A stretch of 64,000 nucleotides of DNA from Nageia nagi (lineage: Eukaryota > Pinophyta), in the NCBI GenBank assembly GCA_050084985.1, contig JBITNC010000001.1, positions 26,846,001 through 26,910,000 of the forward strand, given 5' to 3'. Each line of letters opens with the position of its first letter. Position 1 is the first letter of the stretch. The notes below the pieces were generated by a model, which did not search any database, was not told where the DNA came from, and worked only from the letters and a program-made list of their open reading frames with translations. Position numbers and translations under genes: made by a program. Positions 62,101-64,000 of the stretch are shown one piece after another.

Positions 62101-64000
62101 CACAGTTTTAAACATTTTTGTTTTTTCTTAAGAACTCTTGTAAACTAAGTGATGCTACTAGACAAGTGAAAACAGGAAAATCTAAATGTTTGGACAGATG
62201 CACGACATGTAGAATTATTGTTCAGAAAATATATGCATAGTTTCAAAGAGGAAAAAAAAGTGAGGGCAAGGTAAAATTGCTACTATAAAAAATGTCACAC
62301 TAGTTTTATGACTCGGCAAAAAGTGGAATTTTAATCAGCATATCACAAGTCCTTCAGTGTCTTGTTTCCTGGCTGAAAATTGATTGAAAATATCTTTCTT
62401 TCAGTTTTTTGGTCTGTGGCAAATAATTGACTCTAAGCAACACTGGCATGCTAAGTGCTAGAGGCCTGCAGTCACCATCAACAGCCAACACAATATGTAC
62501 TGATGCTCATGAGTTGAGTGGGCCTGGCTGGACTATCGTGGGAGAGTATGCAGAGCAGTCTCTAAAAAATCTCCTAACTGCCAAGGCTGGTGAAACTGTA
62601 GAAGAAGGTCAGAAGCTGGAGATGCAAGTCTGATGGGACTGCCTGATCTATGGACAGGGGTAAGATGGCCCATGATGTCATGTTAAAATCATAACCAATC
62701 ATTATAAAAGAAAATTGAGTGCCTCAATGCAAAACAAAATTCGGTAACTGTGATAAACAACAAAGTTCAAACTGATTAAGTTTCATTTGATTCTGAAATG
62801 CTGAATCTTGTTCAATCTATTAATGACAAGACAATTCAAACTGAATAGAAAATATAAAATAGCATTAGTGAGAAGCCAATAACATATTCATAAACACATC
62901 TTGTGCTCCAGCTTCCTGACTCCTGGCCAGATGTTTAGTAAATTATTAACTAAGTTTTGATGTTAGTGTAGTTGTTCCTAAAATACGTTTTTGAAAACAT
63001 TATTCAACACATTCATTGCAGAAAATTCAGTTTGCAGGAAGATTATATCAACTCTATATGGTTTTCAGATTGTAATAAAGGCGGGGGTTCTTTAGCAGGA
63101 GAGGTTCTTTAGAGTTCTACCCTGGTCATTGTGCATGATAAGGTTCTTGAAAATTCTTGAATTACAAACCACAGGAATTTGAATTCATCTTCTTAGCATG
63201 TTTAAAACTTTAACTTTCTCAGAAATTTCTTCTTATGTTGCATAAATAGAAATTCTTTATCTAGTGATAAGAATGTCACAAATACATCTGTAATTGATAC
63301 TTTGGCCTTCTTGTGATACTAGACATGTCATAGTTTAGATTAGTTTTGTCAGCATATAAGAAAATTCGTCCTGTGAAAAGTAGAAATGATAGTGGCTGAG
63401 TATCATCTCATATTTTTAATGTGACTATCTAAATATGATTTGAAATTTGAACATTTTTCTCTATATGTTTGTCAGGCATCAATTTTATGGTCCTCATTGA
63501 GAATGATTGAAATTCTGCATGCAGGCAAACATGAAACTGTCCAAGAGTCGAACTCTAATCAGTCTGTCTCTTCATATAAAGAAGTTGAGAATAAACCTTT
63601 TGTGAATTCATCAGACCCACAATCATTATCCCAGGCTTCTCAAAATGGAAGCCTTGAATTTCATTTTGAGCACAGTGCCCAAAGTGGAGTTGTAGAAAAT
63701 CGTTCTAATCATTTGTCCACTGAAGTAATGAATGGAACCAAAACAAATGTCAGTACAGCTGAACGTATTGGTGATGACGAAGCATCCATGCACAGTGCCC
63801 TGAGTATGGAAGGGCTGACAAATGTGACAACCACAGAAAAGTCAGCAGGTTCTAAAAGGAGGCTTTTAACAGAATCTGAATCAGAAAATTTGGAGAAAAC
63901 TGACAGTGAAAATGCTGCAACTGTTGAAAATGACCAGGACCTGGAAGAAGATGCAGATTCCTCTTTTGATTTGTTTCGAGAAGGAGATGATGCCTTGGCT
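22614..64000 (+). CDS. DEX1: DEX1 homologue, gene-level entry (partial, 3' end beyond window)
   Basis: DEFECTIVE IN EXINE FORMATION 1 is a membrane-associated, calcium-binding, integrin-alpha-like protein. In Arabidopsis it is needed for primexine and pollen-wall patterning. Six exons join without phase conflict (end phases 2,2,1,2,1) to give 369 residues before the edge. A hydrophobic signal peptide (residues 1-23, ending near VRC) leads to the conserved [10 protein letters not shown] block. Then come the DEDALLN.QCP..VELRWQ block, two DxDxDG-type motifs ([12 protein letters not shown] and [12 protein letters not shown]) typical of FG-GAP/calcium-binding repeats, and [11 protein letters not shown]. 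An acidic, Ser/Asn-rich linker follows, ending in RRLL...[17 protein letters not shown]. The order matches the Arabidopsis protein. The remaining FG-GAP repeats and the C-terminal membrane anchor should lie beyond 64000. Intron 1 is 36,121 bp and filled with transposons, yet all visible splice sites are canonical GT-AG, so the gene is probably functional. Confidence 0.95.
22769..23450. other. DEX1 intron 1, original 5' part
   Basis: The intron begins with the GTAAGATAAG donor and AT-rich sequence without genes. Short open frames (for example at 23020-23232) have no recognisable product. Confidence 0.6.
23880..24457 (+). pseudogene. hAT transposase N-terminal BED zinc-finger fragment
   Basis: The frame contains [20 protein letters not shown], then '[19 protein letters not shown]' and a basic [11 protein letters not shown] stretch. 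This follows the BED-finger start of plant hAT (DUF659-type) transposases, CxYCxxxxxGGINRxKxHLA...C..VPxxVxxxxxxxL. The second Cys and the zinc-binding His are both replaced by Tyr, so the finger is dead. The frame runs from 23913 to 24419 and is then cut by element Z1. Confidence 0.7.
24458..27177. mobile_element. element Z1, internally deleted family Z copy
   Basis: The left end is TGTTGGGATGTTTTTCTTT and the right end is ...GAGCACAACA. Flanking 5-mers gatgt (24453-24457) and tatgt (27178-27182) are a near-identical target duplication. The left kilobase matches the left ends of Z2 and Z3, including the 'ctataaatag' box, 'gttgccctaaccctaat' and 'gagcaaatcctcatccatca'. The right half is the palindrome array. 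The long ORF of Z2 and Z3 is missing, so this is a deletion derivative. It interrupts the hAT transposase just before CKEAITSFY. Confidence 0.7.
25560..26880. repeat. palindrome array in Z1 (about 10 units)
   Basis: Units of about 45-50 bp recur every 70-145 bp. Each has the form GCGCATGC...AAAAGTCATAATTATGACTTTT...CATGCGC, an imperfect hairpin with outer CGCATG/CATGCG arms. Clear examples start near 25905, 26020, 26090, 26300, 26565, 26637 and 26781. Confidence 0.85.
27178..27309 (+). pseudogene. hAT transposase middle fragment
   Basis: Encodes [16 protein letters not shown], then IWEIIDRRW, then [13 protein letters not shown]. This is the hAT signature before the C-terminal domain (family: ...YxxIWxIIDxRWxxQLHRPLHAAGYYLNP). 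It follows the Z1 insert and is cut by the 5' LTR of element Y. Confidence 0.85.
27327..28136 (+). repeat. 5' LTR of element Y
   Basis: Starts TGTAATGTCCACAATTTTG and ends ...GGATTTCTTACA. The first ten bases also occur at 27310 (tgtaatgtcctcgaact, then tgtaatgtcc again), a 17-bp duplication of the LTR tip. It matches 53897-54703 along its length, for example 'gaaccctagaggatgaac' in both. Confidence 0.88.
28138..28155 (+). other. primer-binding site of element Y
   Basis: TGGTATTAGAGCTGG, one base after the LTR end, matches the plant initiator-tRNA-Met primer site TGGTATCAGAGC at 11 of 12 positions. This sets the orientation of Y as +. Confidence 0.85.
29551..30683 (-). mobile_element. solo LTR-like insert W in Z2 ORF
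   Basis: Removing this segment brings the Z2 ORF back into line with Z3 (29541-29550 next to 30684 onward). On the - strand it starts TGTAGTGTCCCAAAATATTT, typical of plant LTRs. GTAT flanks both sides (29547-29550 and 30684-30687). The far end is TTTTAG rather than CA, so the edge may be off by a few bases. It carries several copies of cagttacaaa (TAACTG on the - strand) between about 30310 and 30435. Confidence 0.6.
30742..31412 (-). mobile_element. solo LTR-like insert V in Z2 ORF
   Basis: CACCT flanks both sides (30737-30741 and 31413-31417). On the - strand the insert reads aTGTTATGTCCCCATTTTTC ... GGGTCATCAc, so the LTR-type TG...CA ends sit one base inside the apparent duplication on each side. 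It interrupts the Z2 ORF, which continues on both sides. No coding potential seen. Confidence 0.65.
31494..32732 (-). mobile_element. solo LTR, family X, copy X2
   Basis: On the - strand it begins TGTGACATCCCCCTTATTC and ends ...AATATTCA. It shares blocks with the other X copies, such as the 'cttggggctcacagtggggt' equivalent near 32595. It interrupts the Z2 ORF: the flanking cccaagtagaa and tattcattgcaaaag align with cccaagtaaaaccaatatttttcac of Z3. The flanking 5-mers no longer match. Confidence 0.75.
35050..35200 (-). promoter_or_regulatory. probable promoter of the Z2 ORF
   Basis: On the - strand a TATA-type box, CACTATAAATATGAG (35174-35188), lies about 150-200 bases before the start of the long ORF. 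It is followed by an A/T- and CT-rich leader. Z3 has a weaker TATA-like tgtaaatac at the matching place (near 50382). The gene may be transcribed from its own promoter rather than from an element end. Confidence 0.45.
35340..36195. repeat. palindrome array in Z2 (about 7 units)
   Basis: Units near 35344, 35557, 35629, 35776, 35920, 36033 and 36147 have the form GCGCATGCC...AAAGACAAAATTTTGTCTTT...CATGCGC. The inner AAAGACAAAA/TTTTGTCTTT arms are often perfect palindromes. The array lies between the ORF promoter and the right end of Z2. Confidence 0.85.
36480..36833 (+). pseudogene. element Y leader and gag-like N-terminus
   Basis: After Z2, element Y resumes with a leader rich in 'agatttga/gatctga' repeats. 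An ORF then starts at 36679 with [20 protein letters not shown], followed by a Gln/Ser-rich stretch. It is cut by solo LTR X3 at about 36834. The position after the primer site and the charged helical start suggest a gag N-terminus, but no gag domain motif is present. Confidence 0.45.
36834..37864 (-). mobile_element. solo LTR, family X, copy X3
   Basis: On the - strand it begins TGTGACATCCCCTTTGTGC. It shares 'gggagacgtcccacttgggg' (near 37708) and 'cttggggctcacaatggggg' with X2 and X1. It interrupts the Y gag-like ORF. The frame on the right side (GCT GAG GAT GAA at 37865) is the one expected after removing the LTR plus a 5-bp duplication. The flanking 5-mers gccca and gctga are diverged. 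Confidence 0.75.
37865..39394 (+). pseudogene. element Y interior ORF, continuation, unidentified
   Basis: The open frame gives [20 protein letters not shown] and [20 protein letters not shown]. It then shifts frame to [20 protein letters not shown] and [12 protein letters not shown]. It is interrupted by the MITE at 38297-39123 and reads on after it as [20 protein letters not shown] and a Lys/Glu-rich tail to a TAG at 39386. It may be gag-derived or another captured host fragment. I cannot identify it. Confidence 0.35.
38297..39123. mobile_element. non-autonomous hAT element (MITE-like), 827 bp
   Basis: An 8-bp target duplication GATAAGAG lies at 38289-38296 and 39124-39131. The ends are inverted: CAATGTTATCA on the left faces CAAGGTTGTCA (reverse complement of the right end). 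The 8-bp duplication and CAA..TGTCA-type ends fit the hAT superfamily. It has no coding capacity. Both ends are rich in GGGGAC/GTCCCC runs, and there is an AT dinucleotide tract near 38997-39013. Removing it with one duplication leaves the surrounding frame intact. Confidence 0.9.
39395..39571 (+). pseudogene. captured tRNA ligase (RNL/RLG1) kinase-domain fragment
   Basis: Residues 24-59 of the frame opening at 39395 read [22 protein letters not shown], then [11 protein letters not shown]. In plant tRNA ligase, the enzyme that seals spliced tRNA and bZIP mRNA exons, the polynucleotide-kinase P-loop region reads (I/F)PG.(G/A)KSALC.ELLNAPGG.GDDRPVHTLMGDLVKGKYW. The fragment stops after the block corresponding to LVKG and joins, in the same frame, to helicase sequence. 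Ligase and phosphodiesterase domains are absent. Confidence 0.75.
39572..40211 (+). pseudogene. captured ISE2-type DEVH RNA helicase fragment
   Basis: The continuing frame has [38 protein letters not shown] and, after a frameshift, [18 protein letters not shown], matching helicase motif V of the plastid SKI2-like helicase ISE2. A degenerate [11 protein letters not shown] (motif VI), [20 protein letters not shown] and [19 protein letters not shown] follow. These are in ISE2 order, but part of the segment between motifs V and VI is missing. Stops and shifts show it is not functional. The first ORF (39395-39781) is a tRNA-ligase::helicase in-frame fusion. Confidence 0.82.
40340..41032 (+). pseudogene. 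captured M1 aminopeptidase, N-terminal domain
   Basis: More than 200 open residues match the N-terminal beta domain of plant M1 aminopeptidases (Arabidopsis APM1, puromycin-sensitive type): [64 protein letters not shown] and [15 protein letters not shown]. After a frameshift near 40910 the sequence runs on towards the exopeptidase motif as RVMENYGLV (family GAMENYGLVTYRE). Element Z3 interrupts it exactly there; the gene resumes at 51791. About 200 residues with no intron suggest capture from spliced mRNA. Confidence 0.9.
44112..45709 (+). repeat. 5' LTR of the TR-GAG element
   Basis: The U3 part (about 44170-44960) is a degenerate array built from ttccggaa, gccggagccagt, gatgatgaggtcagc and tgacgtca/tgacatca-type words. 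A TATA box (TATAAATATA, 45113-45122) marks the probable promoter. The last 200 bases hold two copies of 'aattcctcgcactctactc'. Short open frames here, such as those on the - strand at 44334-44594 and 44790-45011, are by-products of this array. Confidence 0.95.
45113..45122 (+). promoter_or_regulatory. TATA box of the TR-GAG 5' LTR
   Basis: TATAAATATA lies downstream of the CCGGA/TGACGTCA array and is repeated in the 3' LTR at 48299-48308. It is the likely pol II start signal for the element. Confidence 0.7.
45721..45738 (+). other. primer-binding site of the TR-GAG element
   Basis: TGGCACGCCCGGTGGGAC, 11 bases after the 5' LTR end, resembles the TGGCGCC..C.GTGGGA-type primer sites of the plant Ty3/gypsy Tat/Ogre lineage. 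The exact tRNA was not identified. Confidence 0.65.
45858..47093 (+). CDS. retrotransposon Gag polyprotein (Ty3/gypsy type)
   Basis: An intact ORF of 411 residues forms the virus-like particle that packages the element RNA. The Retrotrans_gag core is clear at about residues 80-260: [40 protein letters not shown], '[20 protein letters not shown]' and [20 protein letters not shown] Pro/Gln-rich segment follows. Near residue 375 comes a Cys-rich remnant, [13 protein letters not shown], which looks like the start of a zinc knuckle lost to a frameshift. The start could be residue 1, or [13 protein letters not shown] at 46029 if the N-terminal 57 residues are a leader. No protease or polymerase follows; the stop lies 204 bp before the 3' LTR. 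Confidence 0.92.
   Translation: MWTRSKTRAAKEALDFRTLDTPKRKTLIKSKSLNSISSLKSFIKPESSNLHTRNTSHEMANPAIYLEWDNGVPIALAVLHDIPANVFKTLPEFDATTEKTAYEHCVDVAGLAKIHNIQHEDVMVRLLAQSFKGKVLDWYRGLPTGSITTWAQLAEPFILEFNELGDPFSLLTQFTSIKRYEQENIPDFNIRFQKTWVRVPMPVRPQQFQALMYYLRAFPPDLSLQIQNSGVNTFPEVYRQAIYAESCLIAVGKLPSRIPMPYFPITAQQQILRPQAISLAPPLASIPIPIQQWPSTLPVPRAPLALPAPHQLNMNQGVASLTEIQELQNLCRNMANRITMLSRQSDARRYPYPVVEKAQNVLNDDVRQASSSGSASGLCLACNDSHEQTTSYLSISRIFIKKWGHSSAWCS
47132..47161 (+). repeat. poly-A tract in the TR-GAG interior
   Basis: About 29 consecutive A residues lie between the gag stop and the 3' LTR. It may mark a template switch from a polyadenylated RNA that removed pol, or it may be simple slippage. Confidence 0.9.
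47298..48895 (+). repeat. 3' LTR of the TR-GAG element
   Basis: Same length as the 5' LTR with about seven substitutions, for example tgacgtca to tgacatca near 47446, atggg to acggg near 47642 and ctctg to ctttg near 48750. It ends ...ATCAACA followed by the duplicated GGTAT. Confidence 0.96.
50540..51510. repeat. palindrome array in Z3 (about 8 units)
   Basis: Units near 50543, 50757, 50828, 50973, 51116, 51230, 51345 and 51460 have the form GCATGGTTCAAAAAGACAAG..TTTTGTCTTTTTGAA.CCATGC. Inner arms AAAAAGACAAAA/TTTTGTCTTTTT are nearly perfect and outer arms CGCATG(G)/(C)CATGCG are conserved. The array has the same position and spacing as in Z1 and Z2. Confidence 0.87.
51791..52100 (+). pseudogene. 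captured M1 aminopeptidase, catalytic zinc-site fragment
   Basis: This resumes the gene cut by Z3: [39 protein letters not shown], then [18 protein letters not shown]. It holds the M1 signature HExxH-x18-E: zinc ligands His and His (HELDH) and Glu (NEGFA). The fourth signature residue, normally Ala (HELAH), is Asp here. A TAG at 52014 follows NIWT. The sequence then reads [16 protein letters not shown] and fades. The C-terminal HEAT-like domain is absent. Confidence 0.9.
52108..52221 (+). repeat. 48-bp direct repeat, 66-bp period
   Basis: 'ggcaatatgagccatt(a/g)g' through 'cctctttagtatctacta' occurs twice (from 52108 and from 52174) with two differences. It encodes [15 protein letters not shown] twice. 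It probably arose by slippage or template switching in the retroelement. Confidence 0.9.
52222..52934 (+). pseudogene. captured-looking coding fragments, unidentified
   Basis: A good-looking frame from 52299 gives [40 protein letters not shown] and MAPESDYAI. It continues past stops as [16 protein letters not shown] and [20 protein letters not shown], and then as [20 protein letters not shown] and [20 protein letters not shown]. Composition and continuity resemble host protein rather than gag or pol. I cannot name the donor gene or genes. Confidence 0.45.
52985..53210 (+). pseudogene. unidentified coding-like fragment before the RNase III piece
   Basis: The open frame gives [20 protein letters not shown] and [19 protein letters not shown] do not recognise it. 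It could be another donor gene or a diverged part of the Dicer fragment that follows. Confidence 0.3.
53215..53640 (+). pseudogene. captured Dicer-like RNase III region
   Basis: [20 protein letters not shown] and [11 protein letters not shown] match the end of the RNase IIIa domain in plant Dicer-like proteins (K.(I/V)ADVVEAL(V/I)GA...KWIGI). After a stop, [28 protein letters not shown] and a CYSK..F piece match the start of RNase IIIb (LE..L.Y.F..K.LL.EAF.HPSY....CYQRLEFLGDAVLD). The catalytic EFLGDAVLD box is scrambled by a frameshift. The connector between the two RNase III domains is therefore kept, while both active sites are lost. Which DCL (1-4) donated it cannot be told from this. Confidence 0.78.
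53641..53860 (+). pseudogene. unidentified fragment with hydrophobic plus basic motif
   Basis: In one frame [16 protein letters not shown] resembles a membrane segment with a basic anchor. In another frame [20 protein letters not shown] is hydrophilic. It could be the tail of another captured gene. A retroelement-type ending, [11 protein letters not shown], overlaps the polypurine tract. Confidence 0.3.
53866..53896 (+). other. polypurine tract of element Y
   Basis: Gaggacaagcaattcaggag, then gggcggacttg, ends just before the 3' LTR start. The same kind of sequence (GAGGACAAGC...GGGGGGA..TTG) precedes the 3' LTR in many plant LTR retrotransposons. Confidence 0.75.
53897..54703 (+). repeat. 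3' LTR of element Y (3' tip missing)
   Basis: Starts TGTAATGCCTCAAATTTTG and aligns with the 5' LTR to 'cattcataag' near 54700. The final 25-30 bases (GGTTGGATTTCTTACA in the 5' LTR) are absent and hAT transposase sequence follows directly. Confidence 0.87.
54704..54732 (+). pseudogene. hAT transposase fragment left of solo LTR X4
   Basis: CAG ATC TAT GAT GAT GCA TTT GAG GTA GA encodes QIYDDAFEV and reads on in frame at 55929 as [15 protein letters not shown] once the LTR and one GTAGA are removed. Confidence 0.8.
54733..55923 (+). mobile_element. solo LTR, family X, copy X4, with TSD
   Basis: Starts TGTAACATCCCTTGTTG and ends ...CATTTGGGATATTACA, 1191 bp. GTAGA flanks both sides (54728-54732 and 55924-55928). 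Inside are the X-family blocks 'ggaccccattgtgagcccc' and repeated 'cccacgttggcatgcctg'-type units, plus short ttgtgttgtg repeats near 55745. Open frames here (for example 55373-55666) have no recognisable product. It interrupts the hAT transposase ORF in frame. Confidence 0.93.
55924..56160 (+). pseudogene. hAT transposase fragment right of solo LTR X4
   Basis: Encodes [20 protein letters not shown] and [10 protein letters not shown]. An imperfect tandem duplication of about 51 bp (gctgatgaatctatgaaa... / gttgatgaatttatgaaa..., 55971-56073) follows. It then decays. Confidence 0.75.
56300..56700 (+). pseudogene. hAT C-terminal dimerisation domain remnant
   Basis: [20 protein letters not shown], then [13 protein letters not shown] and, later, [10 protein letters not shown] and a DDFDDLEQE acidic tail. 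The family consensus is CERNWSxFExIHTKKRNRLxxxRLNDLVFVxYNLRL...DPESDW. This identifies the element as hAT. In-frame stops are present. Confidence 0.88.
57021..58889. other. DEX1 intron 1, 3' part
   Basis: AT-rich intron sequence without recognised genes or repeats. It ends with a T-rich tract and 'aatttacag', the exon 2 acceptor. Confidence 0.6.
58890..59000 (+). CDS. DEX1: DEX1 coding exon 2
   Basis: Preceded by a T-rich tract and 'tttacag', followed by GTGCTC. It encodes [19 protein letters not shown] and [13 protein letters not shown], the start of the FG-GAP region, and restores the frame left by exon 1 across 36 kb. Confidence 0.95.
59519..59601 (+). CDS. DEX1: DEX1 coding exon 3
   Basis: Acceptor 'ttttgcag', donor GTATGC. 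It encodes [20 protein letters not shown] and DGDKMP, completing the first calcium-binding-like DINSDG motif with exon 2. Confidence 0.95.
59800..59917 (+). CDS. DEX1: DEX1 coding exon 4
   Basis: Acceptor 'atctcgcag', donor GTAGTC. It encodes [20 protein letters not shown] and [19 protein letters not shown], containing the second DIDKDG motif. Confidence 0.95.
60038..60201 (+). CDS. DEX1: DEX1 coding exon 5
   Basis: Acceptor 'catgaaaag' (a weak pyrimidine tract, but the only phase-compatible choice), donor GTAAGT. It encodes [13 protein letters not shown] and [20 protein letters not shown]. The first codon, AGG, is split with exon 4. Confidence 0.9.
60527..60802 (+). mobile_element. polypurine tract plus short LTR remnant
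   Basis: Gaagggggg (60527-60535) stands directly before TATTAGGCAGTGATGGGTG. The segment ends ...CTTGTTCTCTTACA at 60802. A purine run followed by T(G>A)TTAG...TTACA is the 3' end of a plant copia element. There is no second LTR or internal coding region, so it is a truncated piece of about 270 bp. Confidence 0.45.
62427..62633 (+). other. unexplained open frame in DEX1 intron 5
   Basis: Codons give a plausible protein stretch, [16 protein letters not shown]-like, followed by [20 protein letters not shown] and [12 protein letters not shown]. It is GC-richer than its surroundings. It does not match DEX1 and has no phase-compatible splice pair that I can see. It may be an inserted host-gene fragment. 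Confidence 0.25.
63525..64000 (+). CDS. DEX1: DEX1 coding exon 6 (continues past the edge)
   Basis: Acceptor 'ctgcatgcag'; open to the end of the window. It encodes the Ser/Asn/Glu-rich, poorly conserved linker and the conserved RRLL..., ATVEND and [10 protein letters not shown] segments that precede the second FG-GAP block in Arabidopsis DEX1. The 158 full codons after the split first codon have no stop. Confidence 0.92.

Larger units (their letters stand above)
60202..63524. other. DEX1 intron 5
   Basis: A 3.3-kb intron from GTAAGT to 'gcatgcag'. It contains a copia-like LTR remnant (60536-60802) and an unexplained open frame (62427-62633). The rest is AT-rich. Confidence 0.7.

Overview
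The window is nuclear DNA from a seed plant with a large, repeat-swollen genome. It is most likely a gymnosperm, probably a conifer; this is inferred from an intron of about 36 kb packed with nested transposons, an AT-rich background and degenerate LINE, copia and LTR sequences. The sequence does not fix the species. There is no bacterial or organellar gene order.

The only intact host gene I can support is a DEFECTIVE IN EXINE FORMATION 1 (DEX1) homologue on the + strand. Its start codon is at 22614 and it runs off the right edge at 64000. Six coding exons join in phase: 22614-22768, 58890-59000, 59519-59601, 59800-59917, 60038-60201 and 63525-64000+. They encode a signal peptide followed by the first part of the FG-GAP/integrin-alpha-like ectodomain. 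Intron 1 (22769-58889) is 36,121 bp. The 22 kb to the left is intergenic and holds decayed transposon remains: a gag-like fragment, a solo LTR, a copia RNase H on the - strand, LINE reverse-transcriptase remains on the + strand, tRNA-derived SINE-like units and a GT microsatellite.

Intron 1 is a set of insertions inside insertions. Level 1 is a hAT transposon, with its BED finger near 24.0 kb and its dimerisation domain near 56.3 kb. Level 2, inside the hAT, is element Z1 (24458-27177), an LTR element called Y here (about 27310-54703) and a solo LTR (54733-55923). Level 3, inside Y, is Z2 (28157-about 36479), a solo LTR (36834-37864), a non-autonomous hAT (38297-39123) and Z3 (41033-51790). 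Level 4 is three solo LTRs inside Z2 and a recent gag-only LTR retrotransposon (44112-48895) inside Z3. Several layers are supported by matching target-site duplications and by reading frames that run on when the insert is removed.

The most interesting object is element Y. Between its LTRs, with the nested inserts removed, lie about 4.8 kb with no recognisable pol. Instead there is a string of intron-less, same-strand pieces of unrelated host genes: tRNA ligase, the ISE2-type DEVH helicase, an M1 (puromycin-sensitive type) aminopeptidase and a Dicer-like RNase III region, plus stretches I cannot name. This looks like multi-gene transduplication of the maize Bs1 kind. The second notable object is family Z, present three times: TGTTG...CAACA ends, 5-bp target duplications where preserved, one long ORF of unknown function read leftward, a subterminal array of palindromes, and no direct terminal repeats that I could find.
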